This document shows, piece by piece, positions 7,239 to 14,973 of a DNA stretch of 17,264 bases (position 1 is its first letter; every line of letters starts with the position of its first letter). The stretch covers positions 1-17,264 of the forward strand of contig JANYAL010000100.1 in assembly GCA_025361325.1 (NCBI GenBank), read 5' to 3'. The notes under the pieces were generated by a model that did not search any database, had not been told where the DNA came from, and saw only the letters and a program-made list of their open reading frames with translations. The translations under genes were made by a program, and so were the position numbers. This DNA is from Bacteroidota bacterium. Its GTDB lineage: Bacteria; Bacteroidota; Bacteroidia; Chitinophagales; Chitinophagaceae.

Positions 7239-9032
7239 TTACCAGTGATACTTATTCTCTGCAATGAGTTTGTCTGCGATACGCCTGCGGGCGTCCTTGC
7301 TGTTGAAGGGTTCTGTCTTGGTAAAGCGTTTCAGGCCCAGCAGCATCATCCGTTGTTCATCACCGGTGGCAAAGGCATTGATGGCTTCCTTGCCTGCTTT
7401 GTTCACTTTATCAACGGCATCATTCAGGTAACAATGCATCATGTCGGTCTGCAAGGCTGATGCGGCTACTCCCTGTTTTTCCGTAAGTTTTATCACGCGG
7501 AGCAGGATGCTCTCGGAGACGAAGGTCTCGATGGCCATATCGGCAATATTCATCAGGATCTCCTGCTCGTCCTGGATCTTCATCATCAGTTTCTGAACGG
7601 CGGCACCGGCCGTCATCAGGATCGCCTTTTTCATGTTCACGATGGCTTTGCGTTCTTTGGCAAATGGGGCATCATCTTCATTCCCGAAATCGGGGATGCT
7701 CATCAATTCCTTGGATACGGTCATGGCAGGGCCCATCAGGTCGAGTTTTCCTTTCATGGCCCTTTTCAGCATCATGTCCACTGTAAGCAGGCGGTTGATT
7801 TCGTTAGTACCCTCGTAAATGCGGTTGATACGGCTGTCGCGGTAGGCCTTGCTGATCAGGTATTCATCGCTGTACCCATTTCCTCCATGCACCTGCACGC
7901 CCTCATCCACGGCATAATCCAGCACTTCGCTGCCATGCACTTTCAGCATGGCGCATTCGATGGCATATTCCTCGGCTGCGCCCAACAGGGATTCATTGAA
8001 TTGCTTGCCGCTTTGCTGCAGTTCCACCTCCTTGTCATCGATCCATTTACTGGTTCGGTACAGGGCACTTTCGCTGGCAAAAATGCGGATAGCTGTTTCG
8101 GCAAGTTTATATTTGATGGCCCCGAAGTTGGCGATGGCTGTTTTGAACTGTTCGCGCGTGTTGGCATATTTGATGGTGGTGGTAAGCGCCATCTTGGCGG
8201 CGCCAATGGCGGCAGCGGCCAGTTTCAGTCGCCCTATATTGAGGATATTAAAGGCGATGATATGGCCCTTGCCCACTTCACCAAGCAGGTTGCCGACCGG
8301 CACTTTGCAATCCTGGAAATACAACTGCACGGTAGAAGAGCCCTTGATGCCCATCTTATGTTCCTCCGGTCCCTGCGTGAAGCCTTCCATGCCACGTTCC
8401 AGGATGAATGCAGAGAACTTGTCGCCATCGATCTTGGCAAACACGGTGTACACATCCGCGAAGCCCCCGTTGGTGATCCAGCATTTCTGACCGTTGAGGA
8501 TATAATGCTGTCCGTCGGCCGACAACACAGCGGTGGATTTGGCACTCAGGGCATCGCTGCCACTATTGGGCTCCGTTAATCCGTAGGCGCCCTTCCATTC
8601 CCCGCTGGCCAGTTTGGGTATGTATTTCTTTTTCTGTTCTTCGGTGCCAAAATATAAAATGGGTAAGGTACCGATACCTGTATGTGCGGCGATGGCCACA
8701 CTGAAGGAGAAACCTCCGCCCAGTCCTTCGTTCACCAGTGCGGAAGTGATGAAGTCCTTTCCCAGTCCGCCCAGTTCCTCCGGTATGGAAGTACCCAGCA
8801 GACCCTGCTCGCCGGCCCTGGACATGAGGGAAGGCATCAGTCCTGCTTCCATCTTATCGATCCTGTCAATTACCGGTATCACTTCGGTATCCAGGAACTG
8901 CAGGCACATGTCCTTCACCATCTGTTGTTCCTCGTTGAAGTCTTCGGGGATATAGGTGTCGAAAACATTGCTTTCTTTGATGAGCCATTCCCCGCCTTTC
9001 AGGGTGGCTGTGGTGGATGTTGCTGTACTCAT
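7239..9032 (-). CDS. acyl-CoA dehydrogenase, long form (VLCAD/FadE-like)
   Basis: This flavoenzyme of 597 residues introduces the trans-2,3 double bond into acyl-CoA, the first step of beta-oxidation. The FAD/substrate motif YGLTEPNSGSDA is at 150-161 and the second signature RIYEGTNEINRLL at 404-416, with the catalytic base expected at Glu407 in YEGT. Residues ~430-597 form an extra helical C-terminal domain absent from the ~380-residue short and medium chain enzymes. It is found in VLCAD-type proteins, hinting at long-chain substrates. Start ATG at 9032 gives MSTATSTTATLKGG, a flexible leader of normal look. The gene lies 109 nt downstream of a MarR-family gene on the same strand, suggesting ligand-controlled expression. 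No electron-transfer flavoprotein or thiolase gene is visible nearby. Confidence 0.95.
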   Translation of the reverse strand: MSTATSTTATLKGGEWLIKESNVFDTYIPEDFNEEQQMVKDMCLQFLDTEVIPVIDRIDKMEAGLMPSLMSRAGEQGLLGTSIPEELGGLGKDFITSALVNEGLGGGFSFSVAIAAHTGIGTLPILYFGTEEQKKKYIPKLASGEWKGAYGLTEPNSGSDALSAKSTAVLSADGQHYILNGQKCWITNGGFADVYTVFAKIDGDKFSAFILERGMEGFTQGPEEHKMGIKGSSTVQLYFQDCKVPVGNLLGEVGKGHIIAFNILNIGRLKLAAAAIGAAKMALTTTIKYANTREQFKTAIANFGAIKYKLAETAIRIFASESALYRTSKWIDDKEVELQQSGKQFNESLLGAAEEYAIECAMLKVHGSEVLDYAVDEGVQVHGGNGYSDEYLISKAYRDSRINRIYEGTNEINRLLTVDMMLKRAMKGKLDLMGPAMTVSKELMSIPDFGNEDDAPFAKERKAIVNMKKAILMTAGAAVQKLMMKIQDEQEILMNIADMAIETFVSESILLRVIKLTEKQGVAASALQTDMMHCYLNDAVDKVNKAGKEAINAFATGDEQRMMLLGLKRFTKTEPFNSKDARRRIADKLIAENKYHW

Positions 9033-9141
9033 GGAATTGAAGTTTACCCTTCTCCTTTACAGGGAACAGGGACAGGTGAATGATATATTTTTTCTATTAT
9101 ACAATATGTTCTGTAACTGCCGGGTCAGCAGCCTTTCTGCT

Positions 9142-9597
9142 TCAGGGGGTGGAGGGTGTTTTCAGGTTGTCGTATACTTTCTGCAAAACCTCCTTCGCGA
9201 TCTCGATCTGCCCGTTGGTGACACCCATCAAAGCTTCGTTGAGTGTCTGGCTGGCGATCTCCATGCTCTGCTCCTGCAACTGCTGCGCCTCTTTGGAGAG
9301 GTAGATCATGTTGATCCTCCGGTCATCCTTAGACGCAACCCGCTTCACCAGTTGCAGCTTCTCCAGGTTGTCTACCAGCCGGGTAATGCTTGGCTTGTCG
9401 CGGAAGGTGGCATCGCACAGCTGCTGCTGGCTCTGTCCGTCTTCCTTCCAGAGGTGATACAATACACTCCACTGCTCGATGGTGATGTCCAGGTTGTTCT
9501 GCTTGAAATTCTTCTGCAATCTCCGGGCTATGGCGGTGCTGGCTTTGCCTGTGATGAAGCTGTATAATTCCCCCCGCTTAAATTGGTTGTTTGACAT
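9142..9597 (-). CDS. MarR-family transcriptional regulator
   Basis: The 151-residue winged-helix protein has a MarR layout: an N-terminal dimerisation helix, HTH around residues 38-80 (QQLCDATFRDKPSITRLVDN) and the family wing motif DDRR (residues 91-94) in KDDRRINMIYLS. A C-terminal helix completes the dimer interface. The ATG at 9597 is chosen over the TTG at 9621, because the TTG lies inside a TAACTTTG promoter box. MarR proteins generally repress their own and adjacent genes and are released by small aromatic or acyl ligands. Here a 14-nt perfect palindrome between promoter and start codon is the likely operator. The downstream acyl-CoA dehydrogenase suggests a lipid-derived or aromatic acyl ligand, but that is inference. 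Confidence 0.92.
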   Translation of the reverse strand: MSNNQFKRGELYSFITGKASTAIARRLQKNFKQNNLDITIEQWSVLYHLWKEDGQSQQQLCDATFRDKPSITRLVDNLEKLQLVKRVASKDDRRINMIYLSKEAQQLQEQSMEIASQTLNEALMGVTNGQIEIAKEVLQKVYDNLKTPSTP

Positions 9598-9600
9598 ATA

Positions 9601-9614
9601 GTTGTTTAAACAAC
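9601..9614. promoter_or_regulatory. perfect palindromic operator candidate for the MarR regulator
   Basis: GTTGTTTAAACAAC is a 14-nt perfect palindrome. It sits between the MarR -7 box (9626-9619) and the MarR start codon (9597), overlapping the expected transcription start. MarR dimers bind pseudo-palindromes of this size and commonly autoregulate. It is also within 40-50 bp of the divergent glycosyltransferase promoter. Confidence 0.6.
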
Positions 9615-9618
9615 CATT

Positions 9619-9626
9619 CAAAGTTA
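9619..9626 (-). promoter_or_regulatory. -7 promoter element of the MarR gene
   Basis: On the minus strand TAACTTTG matches TAnnTTTG exactly and ends 22 nt before the ATG at 9597. It overlaps the alternative TTG start at 9621, which argues against that longer reading. No good -33 element was seen at the usual distance. Confidence 0.55.
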
Positions 9627-9651
9627 ATCATTCAGTTGGACTTTTAAAAAT

Positions 9652-9659
9652 TATTTTTG
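9652..9659 (+). promoter_or_regulatory. -7 promoter element of the glycosyltransferase gene
   Basis: TATTTTTG matches TAnnTTTG and ends 24 nt before the ATG at 9684. It overlaps the alternative TTG start at 9657, so the ATG is preferred. It faces away from the MarR promoter, with only 25 nt between the two boxes, so a protein bound between them could affect both. Confidence 0.5.
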
Positions 9660-9683
9660 TGTTGCCCGTTAGGGCATATCACC

Positions 9684-10829
9684 ATGCAACAGGCAATCCT
9701 CCTCATCTCCATTTTACTTTTCTGCCTGTACGGACTGCTGCTCATCTATTACCGGCTCGCCTGGCATGGTATTCCAGACTACAAACCACAAACCACAAAC
9801 CCTGAACCACAAATAAAGATTACCCTCATCATCCCCGCCCGCAACGAAGAAGCCAGCATACCGGCCTGTCTGCATTCATTGCAGCAACAGACTTACCCGT
9901 CATCCCTTTTTGAGGTATTGGTGGTGGACGATCATTCCACCGACAGCACGGCCGGCCTGGTGAAGGGTTTCGTGGCTGGAAATATCAGGTTGATCAGCCT
10001 TCAGGAATTTACCGGTAACGATGAACTTAACTCCTACAAGAAAAAAGCCATTGAGACCGCCATCGGGGAATCTACGGGTGAGCTGATCGTTACTACAGAT
10101 GCAGATTGTATTTTCCCGAAAAATTGGCTTCACACCATTGCGTGCTTTTATACCGGGAAGCGGCCTGCATTCATTGTGATGCCGGTACGTTTCCGCACCG
10201 GTAATCATGCAGGGGCGATCTTCCAGGCGCTCGACTTCATGGCCCTGCAGGGGATCACAGGCGCAGCGGTATATAAGAAAGTGCACAGCATGTGCAATGG
10301 CGCCAACCTGGCCTATACCCGCAAGGCCTTCCGGGAAGCGGGCGGCTTCGCTAACATCGACCGGATCGCCAGCGGGGACGATATGCTGCTGCTGCACAAG
10401 ATCTATAAACAGCATCCGGACGGAATACAATTCCTGAAGTCGGCTGATGTGATCGTTGAGACCCAACCCATGCACAGTTTGAAGGATTTCTTTAACCAGC
10501 GCATCCGCTGGGCCAGCAAGGCAGCGCAGTATGATGATAAGCGGATTTTTTGGGTATTGTTGCTGGTATACTTTCTCAATTGCTGGTGTCTGGTATTGGG
10601 AATAGCAGCTTGTTTCAGTTGTTCCATCTTATTTTGGTTCATAGGATTGCTGGCCTGTAAAACAGCTGTAGAATTATTCTTCCTTTACCCGGTGGCCGGT
10701 TTCTTTCATCAACGATCCTTATTATGGTGGTTTCCGCTGGCGCAACCCTTTCATATTGTTTATACTATAATAGCCGGGTGGCTGGGGAAATTCGGGTCCT
10801 ACGAATGGAAGGGCAGAAAAGTGAGTTGA
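9684..10829 (+). CDS. membrane-bound glycosyltransferase family 2
   Basis: The 381-residue processive-type GT2 enzyme has one N-terminal transmembrane helix (residues ~4-22) and a cytosolic GT-A domain. The domain starts with LIIPARNEEASIP (49-60), followed by VVDDHSTDST (80-89). The nucleotide-sugar/metal motif is TDADC (Asp139, Asp141), the acceptor-site motif GDD is at 231-233, and QRIRW is at 272-276. Two or more C-terminal transmembrane helices follow (about 287-340 and 355-372). This plan resembles enzymes that transfer sugars to lipids or polysaccharides at the inner membrane; donor and acceptor cannot be told. The ATG at 9684 fits a TATTTTTG box upstream. A 7-nt tandem repeat (9781-9801) just after the first helix is unusual in coding DNA. 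A DppC-type permease gene follows after 48 nt. Confidence 0.88.
   Translation: MQQAILLISILLFCLYGLLLIYYRLAWHGIPDYKPQTTNPEPQIKITLIIPARNEEASIPACLHSLQQQTYPSSLFEVLVVDDHSTDSTAGLVKGFVAGNIRLISLQEFTGNDELNSYKKKAIETAIGESTGELIVTTDADCIFPKNWLHTIACFYTGKRPAFIVMPVRFRTGNHAGAIFQALDFMALQGITGAAVYKKVHSMCNGANLAYTRKAFREAGGFANIDRIASGDDMLLLHKIYKQHPDGIQFLKSADVIVETQPMHSLKDFFNQRIRWASKAAQYDDKRIFWVLLLVYFLNCWCLVLGIAACFSCSILFWFIGLLACKTAVELFFLYPVAGFFHQRSLLWWFPLAQPFHIVYTIIAGWLGKFGSYEWKGRKVS
9781..9815 (+). repeat. heptanucleotide tandem repeat inside the glycosyltransferase gene
   Basis: Three perfect copies of ACAAACC (9781-9801) are followed by two degraded ones (CTGAACC, ACAAATA), giving a 7-nt period over 35 nt. It encodes the linker YKPQTTNPEPQ between the first membrane helix and the catalytic domain. 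Because 7 is not a multiple of three, gain or loss of a unit would shift the frame. Confidence 0.75.
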
Positions 10830-10858
10830 GCGTTGCGTTCGCCTCTGTCATTTTCAAA

Positions 10859-10866
10859 TGAATTTG
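10859..10866 (+). promoter_or_regulatory. near-consensus -7 element upstream of the permease gene
   Basis: TGAATTTG differs from TAnnTTTG at one base and ends 11 nt before the ATG at 10878. A TTG at 10833-10835 is upstream, but the 23-nt spacing is longer than usual. It is weak, and read-through from the glycosyltransferase gene is as likely. Confidence 0.3.
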
Positions 10867-10877
10867 TACATTACACC

Positions 10878-11978
10878 ATGCAGCGATCCTTTTCCTTCCG
10901 TGCTGAAATGTGGAAACGCCTGAAAAAGAACAAAGGCGCCCTTTTCGGGTTGTGCATCATCCTTATTGCTTTCCTGCTGGCCTTGTTTGGTTATGTACTT
11001 GCGCCGGACCATTCACCGAATGCCGACCTCCAGACTGTAGAGATCCAGGCCAGGAAACCGGGGTTTAGCCAGCTCTTCCTGAAAGTGCCGGATAAGAAGG
11101 ATGACCATACCGGCTGGCTGGCTGCCATCCTGAACGGCCGGCGGGAGGACTACCAGTACCTGCCCATTACTTCTTATACGGTGCGGAATGATTCCCTGCT
11201 CGTAATGAAATATATGGATGAGGACACGGCTGTGTTGCAGGTCTATTCCATCGGCAGGCTCACCCATGACCATCCTGCAGAATTGCTTTCCCGGAATATC
11301 GTCACCAAAAGATACTGGCTGGGCACGGATAAATTCGGCAGGGATATACTGAGCCGGCTTATCATCGGCACGCGGGTAAGCCTGGCAGTAGGACTGATCT
11401 CCGTGCTGATCTCTTTGACCCTTGGCATTATCCTGGGCGCGCTGGCAGGTTACTACCGGGGATGGGTAGATGACCTGATCATGTGGGGGGTTAATGTGAC
11501 CTGGAGCATCCCCACCCTGCTGCTGGTATTCGCCATCACCCTGGCTATGGGAAAGGGTTTCTGGCAGATATTTGTTGCTGTAGGACTCACGATGTGGGTG
11601 GGTGTGGCCCGCCTGATACGGGGGCAGGTGATTGCCATTCGCGAACAGGAATACATTCAGGCGGCCAGGGCGCTGGGGCTCACCGACAGCCGTATCATCA
11701 TCCGGCATATCCTGCCCAATATCCTGGGCCCGGTACTGGTGATCGCAGCCGGTAATTTCGCCACAGCCATCATCATAGAGGCCGGACTAAGTTTCCTCGG
11801 TATTGGTGTTCAGCCACCCCAGCCCAGCTGGGGACTTATGATCAAAGAGAACTACAATTTTATCATTACCCATAATCCCATGCTGGCCCTGATACCGGGT
11901 TTCGGGATCATGCTGCTGGTGCTGGCCTTTAATTTGCTGGGGAATGGTTTGAGGGATGCAGTGGATGTGCGGGGATGA
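10878..11978 (+). CDS. ABC transporter permease, DppC/OppC type (peptide/nickel import family)
   Basis: The protein is 366 residues from the ATG at 10878 (MQRSFSFRAEMWKRLKKNK). The frame is open to 10833, but those codons are atypical. A basic N-terminus and first helix (GLCIILIAFLLALFGYVLAP) are followed by about 95 periplasmic residues, then LGTDKFGRDILSRLIIGTR, the hallmark start of the DppC/OppC core. Five further helices follow, with the cytoplasmic EAA-like loop QAARALG (about 261-267) that docks the ATPase. The periplasmic insertion makes it longer than the usual ~300 residues. It would form half of a heterodimeric permease for oligopeptides or similar solutes. No partner permease, ATPase or binding protein is encoded here, so they must lie elsewhere. 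This orphan arrangement occurs in Bacteroidota genomes. Confidence 0.9.
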   Translation: MQRSFSFRAEMWKRLKKNKGALFGLCIILIAFLLALFGYVLAPDHSPNADLQTVEIQARKPGFSQLFLKVPDKKDDHTGWLAAILNGRREDYQYLPITSYTVRNDSLLVMKYMDEDTAVLQVYSIGRLTHDHPAELLSRNIVTKRYWLGTDKFGRDILSRLIIGTRVSLAVGLISVLISLTLGIILGALAGYYRGWVDDLIMWGVNVTWSIPTLLLVFAITLAMGKGFWQIFVAVGLTMWVGVARLIRGQVIAIREQEYIQAARALGLTDSRIIIRHILPNILGPVLVIAAGNFATAIIIEAGLSFLGIGVQPPQPSWGLMIKENYNFIITHNPMLALIPGFGIMLLVLAFNLLGNGLRDAVDVRG

Positions 11979-12088
11979 GGGATTTAAGAAATGAAAGAAG
12001 TATTCCGGATTGATCGTTGCGCTTATTTTGAACAGGCGACGATTAGGAGGGAATATTAGATATTAATTAAAAAAAATTGATCTGCTAA

Positions 12089-13024
12089 GTGAGAATCACC
12101 GGAACATTCCTCGACGAGATCAGCCATGACATCCCCCACCAGAACTGGGGCCCGCATGAGTGGGATGCCGACTTCAGCCACATGAAGGAGATTGGCATTG
12201 ATACGGTTATCCTTATCCGGAGTGGTTACCGGAAATGGCTCACCTACCCTTCTGCTTATCTGATGCAGCAGCAAGGATGTTACCAGCCACCCGTTGACTT
12301 GGTGAAACAGTTCCTGGAACTGGCCGATAAACACCGGATGCAGTTTTACTTTGGTCTCTATGACAGCGGACAATACTGGACCCGTGGTGAATTCCAAAAG
12401 GAAGTGGACATCAACCGCCAGGTCATCGACGAAGTCTGGAAACAGTATGGGCATTACAACAGTTTCAAAGGCTGGTATCTTACCCAGGAAGTGAGCCGGC
12501 GGGTGAAGGGGGTCATAGACCTCTATGCCCAACTGGGCAAACACTGCAAGGAGGTATCGGGCAACCTGCCCACGTTCATCTCCCCCTGGATCGACGGGAG
12601 CAAGGCAGTAAGTGCCGCTTCGGGAAACCTGAGCAGGGAAGAGGCCATCAGTGTTAAGCAGCATGAGGATGAATGGAGCGAGATCTTCGATGGCATCAAA
12701 GGAGCCGTGGATGCAGTGGCTTTCCAGGACGGCCATATAGAATATGATCAGCTGGGCACCTTCTTTGAGGTGAATAAAAGAATGGCCCTGAAATACGGTA
12801 TGCAATGCTGGACCAATGCTGAGACCTTTGACCGCGACATGCCCATCAAGTTCCTGCCCATCAAGTTCGAAAAGTTGCGGCTGAAACTGGAGGCCGCGCG
12901 TAAGGCCGGGTACGATAAGGCCATCACCTTCGAGTTCCCGCATTTCATGAGTCCGCAATCCTCCTATATATCCGCGGCGCACCTGTATGACCGGTATAAG
13001 GAATATCTCAAAACATTAAAATAA
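12089..13024 (+). CDS. DUF4434 family protein, predicted TIM-barrel (glycoside-hydrolase-like)
   Basis: The 311-residue protein begins at a GTG, with an in-frame TAA directly before it, so no earlier start exists. The GTG reading opens at once on the conserved ITGTFLDEISHD segment. Eight hydrophobic strands can be traced in order: GTFLDE, TVILIRS, FYFGLY, GWYLTQE, TFISPW, AVAFQDG, CWTNAE and AITFEF. This is what a (beta/alpha)8 barrel would show, and acidic residues sit at strand ends (Glu134, Asp214, Glu245, Glu282) as in retaining glycosidases. The assignment to DUF4434 is from recalled family features. No signal peptide is present, so it would be cytoplasmic unless the start is wrong. Its last 9 bases overlap the end of the convergent FAD oxidoreductase gene. 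A 13-nt duplication gives the repeat PIKFLPIKF. Confidence 0.78.
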   Translation: MRITGTFLDEISHDIPHQNWGPHEWDADFSHMKEIGIDTVILIRSGYRKWLTYPSAYLMQQQGCYQPPVDLVKQFLELADKHRMQFYFGLYDSGQYWTRGEFQKEVDINRQVIDEVWKQYGHYNSFKGWYLTQEVSRRVKGVIDLYAQLGKHCKEVSGNLPTFISPWIDGSKAVSAASGNLSREEAISVKQHEDEWSEIFDGIKGAVDAVAFQDGHIEYDQLGTFFEVNKRMALKYGMQCWTNAETFDRDMPIKFLPIKFEKLRLKLEAARKAGYDKAITFEFPHFMSPQSSYISAAHLYDRYKEYLKTLK

Positions 13025-14905
13025 CCCCTCCCATGCAAGTTTGCCTTGCAGATCGGGCCGGTCATGTACAAACACCTGCAGCAAATGATCTATCAGTTTC
13101 GCAGCAAATCTCCTATTGATGGGTTCATCAGATCTGATAACTTCTTCCGCATATGTACCAACATTCAATTTTAATTCATCAGAAATATTGCCTGACTTTT
13201 TCGGTATTTTTCCCCTTGCCGCAAGGAAAGCCTCTATCTGGATGATGTCGTCGGGGACAAGCCATATGCTATTTACCTTCCGGTCGTACATATAATAAAT
13301 TCCGAGTTCTTCCAGTCCCTTTTTGAATTCATCGTAGGCAGCCAGGCTGTCGGGATAGAAATACATCTTGTGTTCCCATCCACTGCTTTTTCCCACTCCC
13401 TTCAGTAATCCGGCAGCACCCGTTCTCTGAATCTCTTCCCAATTGGTGTCTCCGGGCTGCACATCGGTAAAGGGCATGATATCACATTTTGCATCCAGCA
13501 GAATTTGTTGTACTTCCCGAACATTGGCCTTGCGGGGCTGAATGTTCCGTTGTACACAATAGGCGGCAAGCGCCCCTGCGGCCTGTCCGGTCAGTAATAC
13601 CACCGGCTGCAGCCGGGTAGTGCCATTGGCAATATTGCTTACGGATATGTTCTTTTCAGCAGCAATCAGTCCTTCGGTCCTTTCCGGTATCAGGCAGCCG
13701 AGGGGAATGGTATAGGGGAGTATGGGAGTGAAAGCAATAGCAGGGGCGGCGGGGTTCATCCTGTGGTGATGGTCAACCGGGTAATTGCCCACGGCAATGC
13801 CAGTACGATATAAGCCCCCGGGCTGTTCGTAGGGCCTGACCAGGTGGTTATTGGTGAAACGGACCAGGCCTCTCAGTCGCCGGCTCTCGCGGTTATAGGG
13901 GATGATTGGAAGTTTGTCTGGCGTAGGGAATTCATCATCGGCGAGCCCAAGGTTTTGATACCCAAGGTCTTTCTGTATATAATAGACGAACTGCAGCGTA
14001 TGGTTCCTTGCCCCGGCATATTTGCGTTGCCTTTCCTTGTCATTGTCTTCCAGCACATTCAGGTAATAGTCATTCCCGTTCAGGGGCCAGTTGAGCATGT
14101 ATTTGCCCTTTATGATCTTCCCATAGTTCAGCATCTTTTCGGCCGACCATTTCACGGCAGCCGAATCTTTACAGTATTTTGATAAGCAGGAGTTGAAGAA
14201 ACGGGTGGAGTCATACCCCGGCGGGCGGGGTATGGTCCTGTCAGATTCCTTGCCGAAATCCTTCAGTACAGCCGCCCAGGTGAGGTCCTGTATGATATTG
14301 TTCCTGCCCGGGGCAATGGATTCGCCCGAATAGCCGGCGTCCTCCATGCCTGCATCATAAGGGGTGCCACTGAGGGTCATTACGTCACCCAGTTCAGTGG
14401 CGTCGATACAGATCCTGGCGTGTATCACCACCTGTTGCCCTTTTCTGTTTGTGAACACCGCACCCATAATGGTGTTTTTATTTTTTATGACCTGCTGCAG
14501 TGTGAGCCCATACAATACCGTGAGTTCATCCTTTTCCCTTGCGCATAAGGCTTTAAAGATGCTGTCGCCCACATGGGGCTCGAACAGGGTATTGCTTACC
14601 CAGCCAGTGCCCAGGTTCTTTGTACCGTAGTGTGTATATAATTGCTGGCGAAACTCCTCCCAGAGTCCGCTGTGCAGCGCATCATTGCCATCGGTAGCGC
14701 ATACCCCTGCGGCGGTTAGCATACCGCCCAGCCAGGGTGTGGTTTCCGTGATGATGGTTTGCACTTTCATCCGGGCAGCCTGTAACCCGGCAGCCGTGCC
14801 ACCCGTTCCCCCACCGATCACTAATACGTCAGTAGTATATAATTGGGAAATGGAAGAAAGGTTTGAAAAGAAAAGTATAACAATTAAAGGGATTGACCTT
14901 TTCAT
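13016..14905 (-). CDS. exported FAD-dependent oxidoreductase (FAD_oxidored family)
   Basis: The protein is 629 residues. A signal peptide (about 1-20, MKRSIPLIVILFFSNLSSIS) is followed directly by the dinucleotide-binding motif DVLVIGGGTGGTAAG (26-40). The TPWLGGMLTAAGV stretch typical of this family follows, and a second FAD-contact segment is IDATELGD. The C-terminal ~170 residues are outside the flavin core and include a module reading GAAGLLKGVGKSSGWEHK. Substrates of these exported flavoproteins are mostly unknown. Members are frequent in Bacteroidota and Planctomycetes and sit among polysaccharide-degradation genes. It lies 68 nt downstream of an Lrp/AsnC gene on the same strand, which may control it. 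Its 3' end overlaps the convergent DUF4434 gene by 9 nt. Export of a folded flavoprotein by the Sec-type signal seen here implies FAD insertion outside the cytoplasm. Confidence 0.88.
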   Translation of the reverse strand: MKRSIPLIVILFFSNLSSISQLYTTDVLVIGGGTGGTAAGLQAARMKVQTIITETTPWLGGMLTAAGVCATDGNDALHSGLWEEFRQQLYTHYGTKNLGTGWVSNTLFEPHVGDSIFKALCAREKDELTVLYGLTLQQVIKNKNTIMGAVFTNRKGQQVVIHARICIDATELGDVMTLSGTPYDAGMEDAGYSGESIAPGRNNIIQDLTWAAVLKDFGKESDRTIPRPPGYDSTRFFNSCLSKYCKDSAAVKWSAEKMLNYGKIIKGKYMLNWPLNGNDYYLNVLEDNDKERQRKYAGARNHTLQFVYYIQKDLGYQNLGLADDEFPTPDKLPIIPYNRESRRLRGLVRFTNNHLVRPYEQPGGLYRTGIAVGNYPVDHHHRMNPAAPAIAFTPILPYTIPLGCLIPERTEGLIAAEKNISVSNIANGTTRLQPVVLLTGQAAGALAAYCVQRNIQPRKANVREVQQILLDAKCDIMPFTDVQPGDTNWEEIQRTGAAGLLKGVGKSSGWEHKMYFYPDSLAAYDEFKKGLEELGIYYMYDRKVNSIWLVPDDIIQIEAFLAARGKIPKKSGNISDELKLNVGTYAEEVIRSDEPINRRFAAKLIDHLLQVFVHDRPDLQGKLAWEGLF

Positions 14906-14973
14906 TTTAAGAGTAACAGGTATTTTCTTTAATAGAACGAAGACTTCAGGTATTGACCCTTTTAAGGGAATTA

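Noticed and set aside
7887..8579. 230-codon open frame on the plus strand inside the acyl-CoA dehydrogenase gene
   Set aside because: It is antisense to a well-supported enzyme, with His/Gly/Phe-rich composition typical of shadow frames.
12056..12982. 308-codon open frame on the minus strand
   Set aside because: It lies fully antisense to the DUF4434 gene, whose protein has a coherent barrel pattern. The minus frame has no recognisable protein features and reflects codon bias.
14957..14968. CCCTTTTAAGGG between the Lrp and FAD oxidoreductase genes as a terminator
   Set aside because: The stem is only 4-5 bp with no T-tract on the minus strand, so it is unlikely to separate the two genes transcriptionally.
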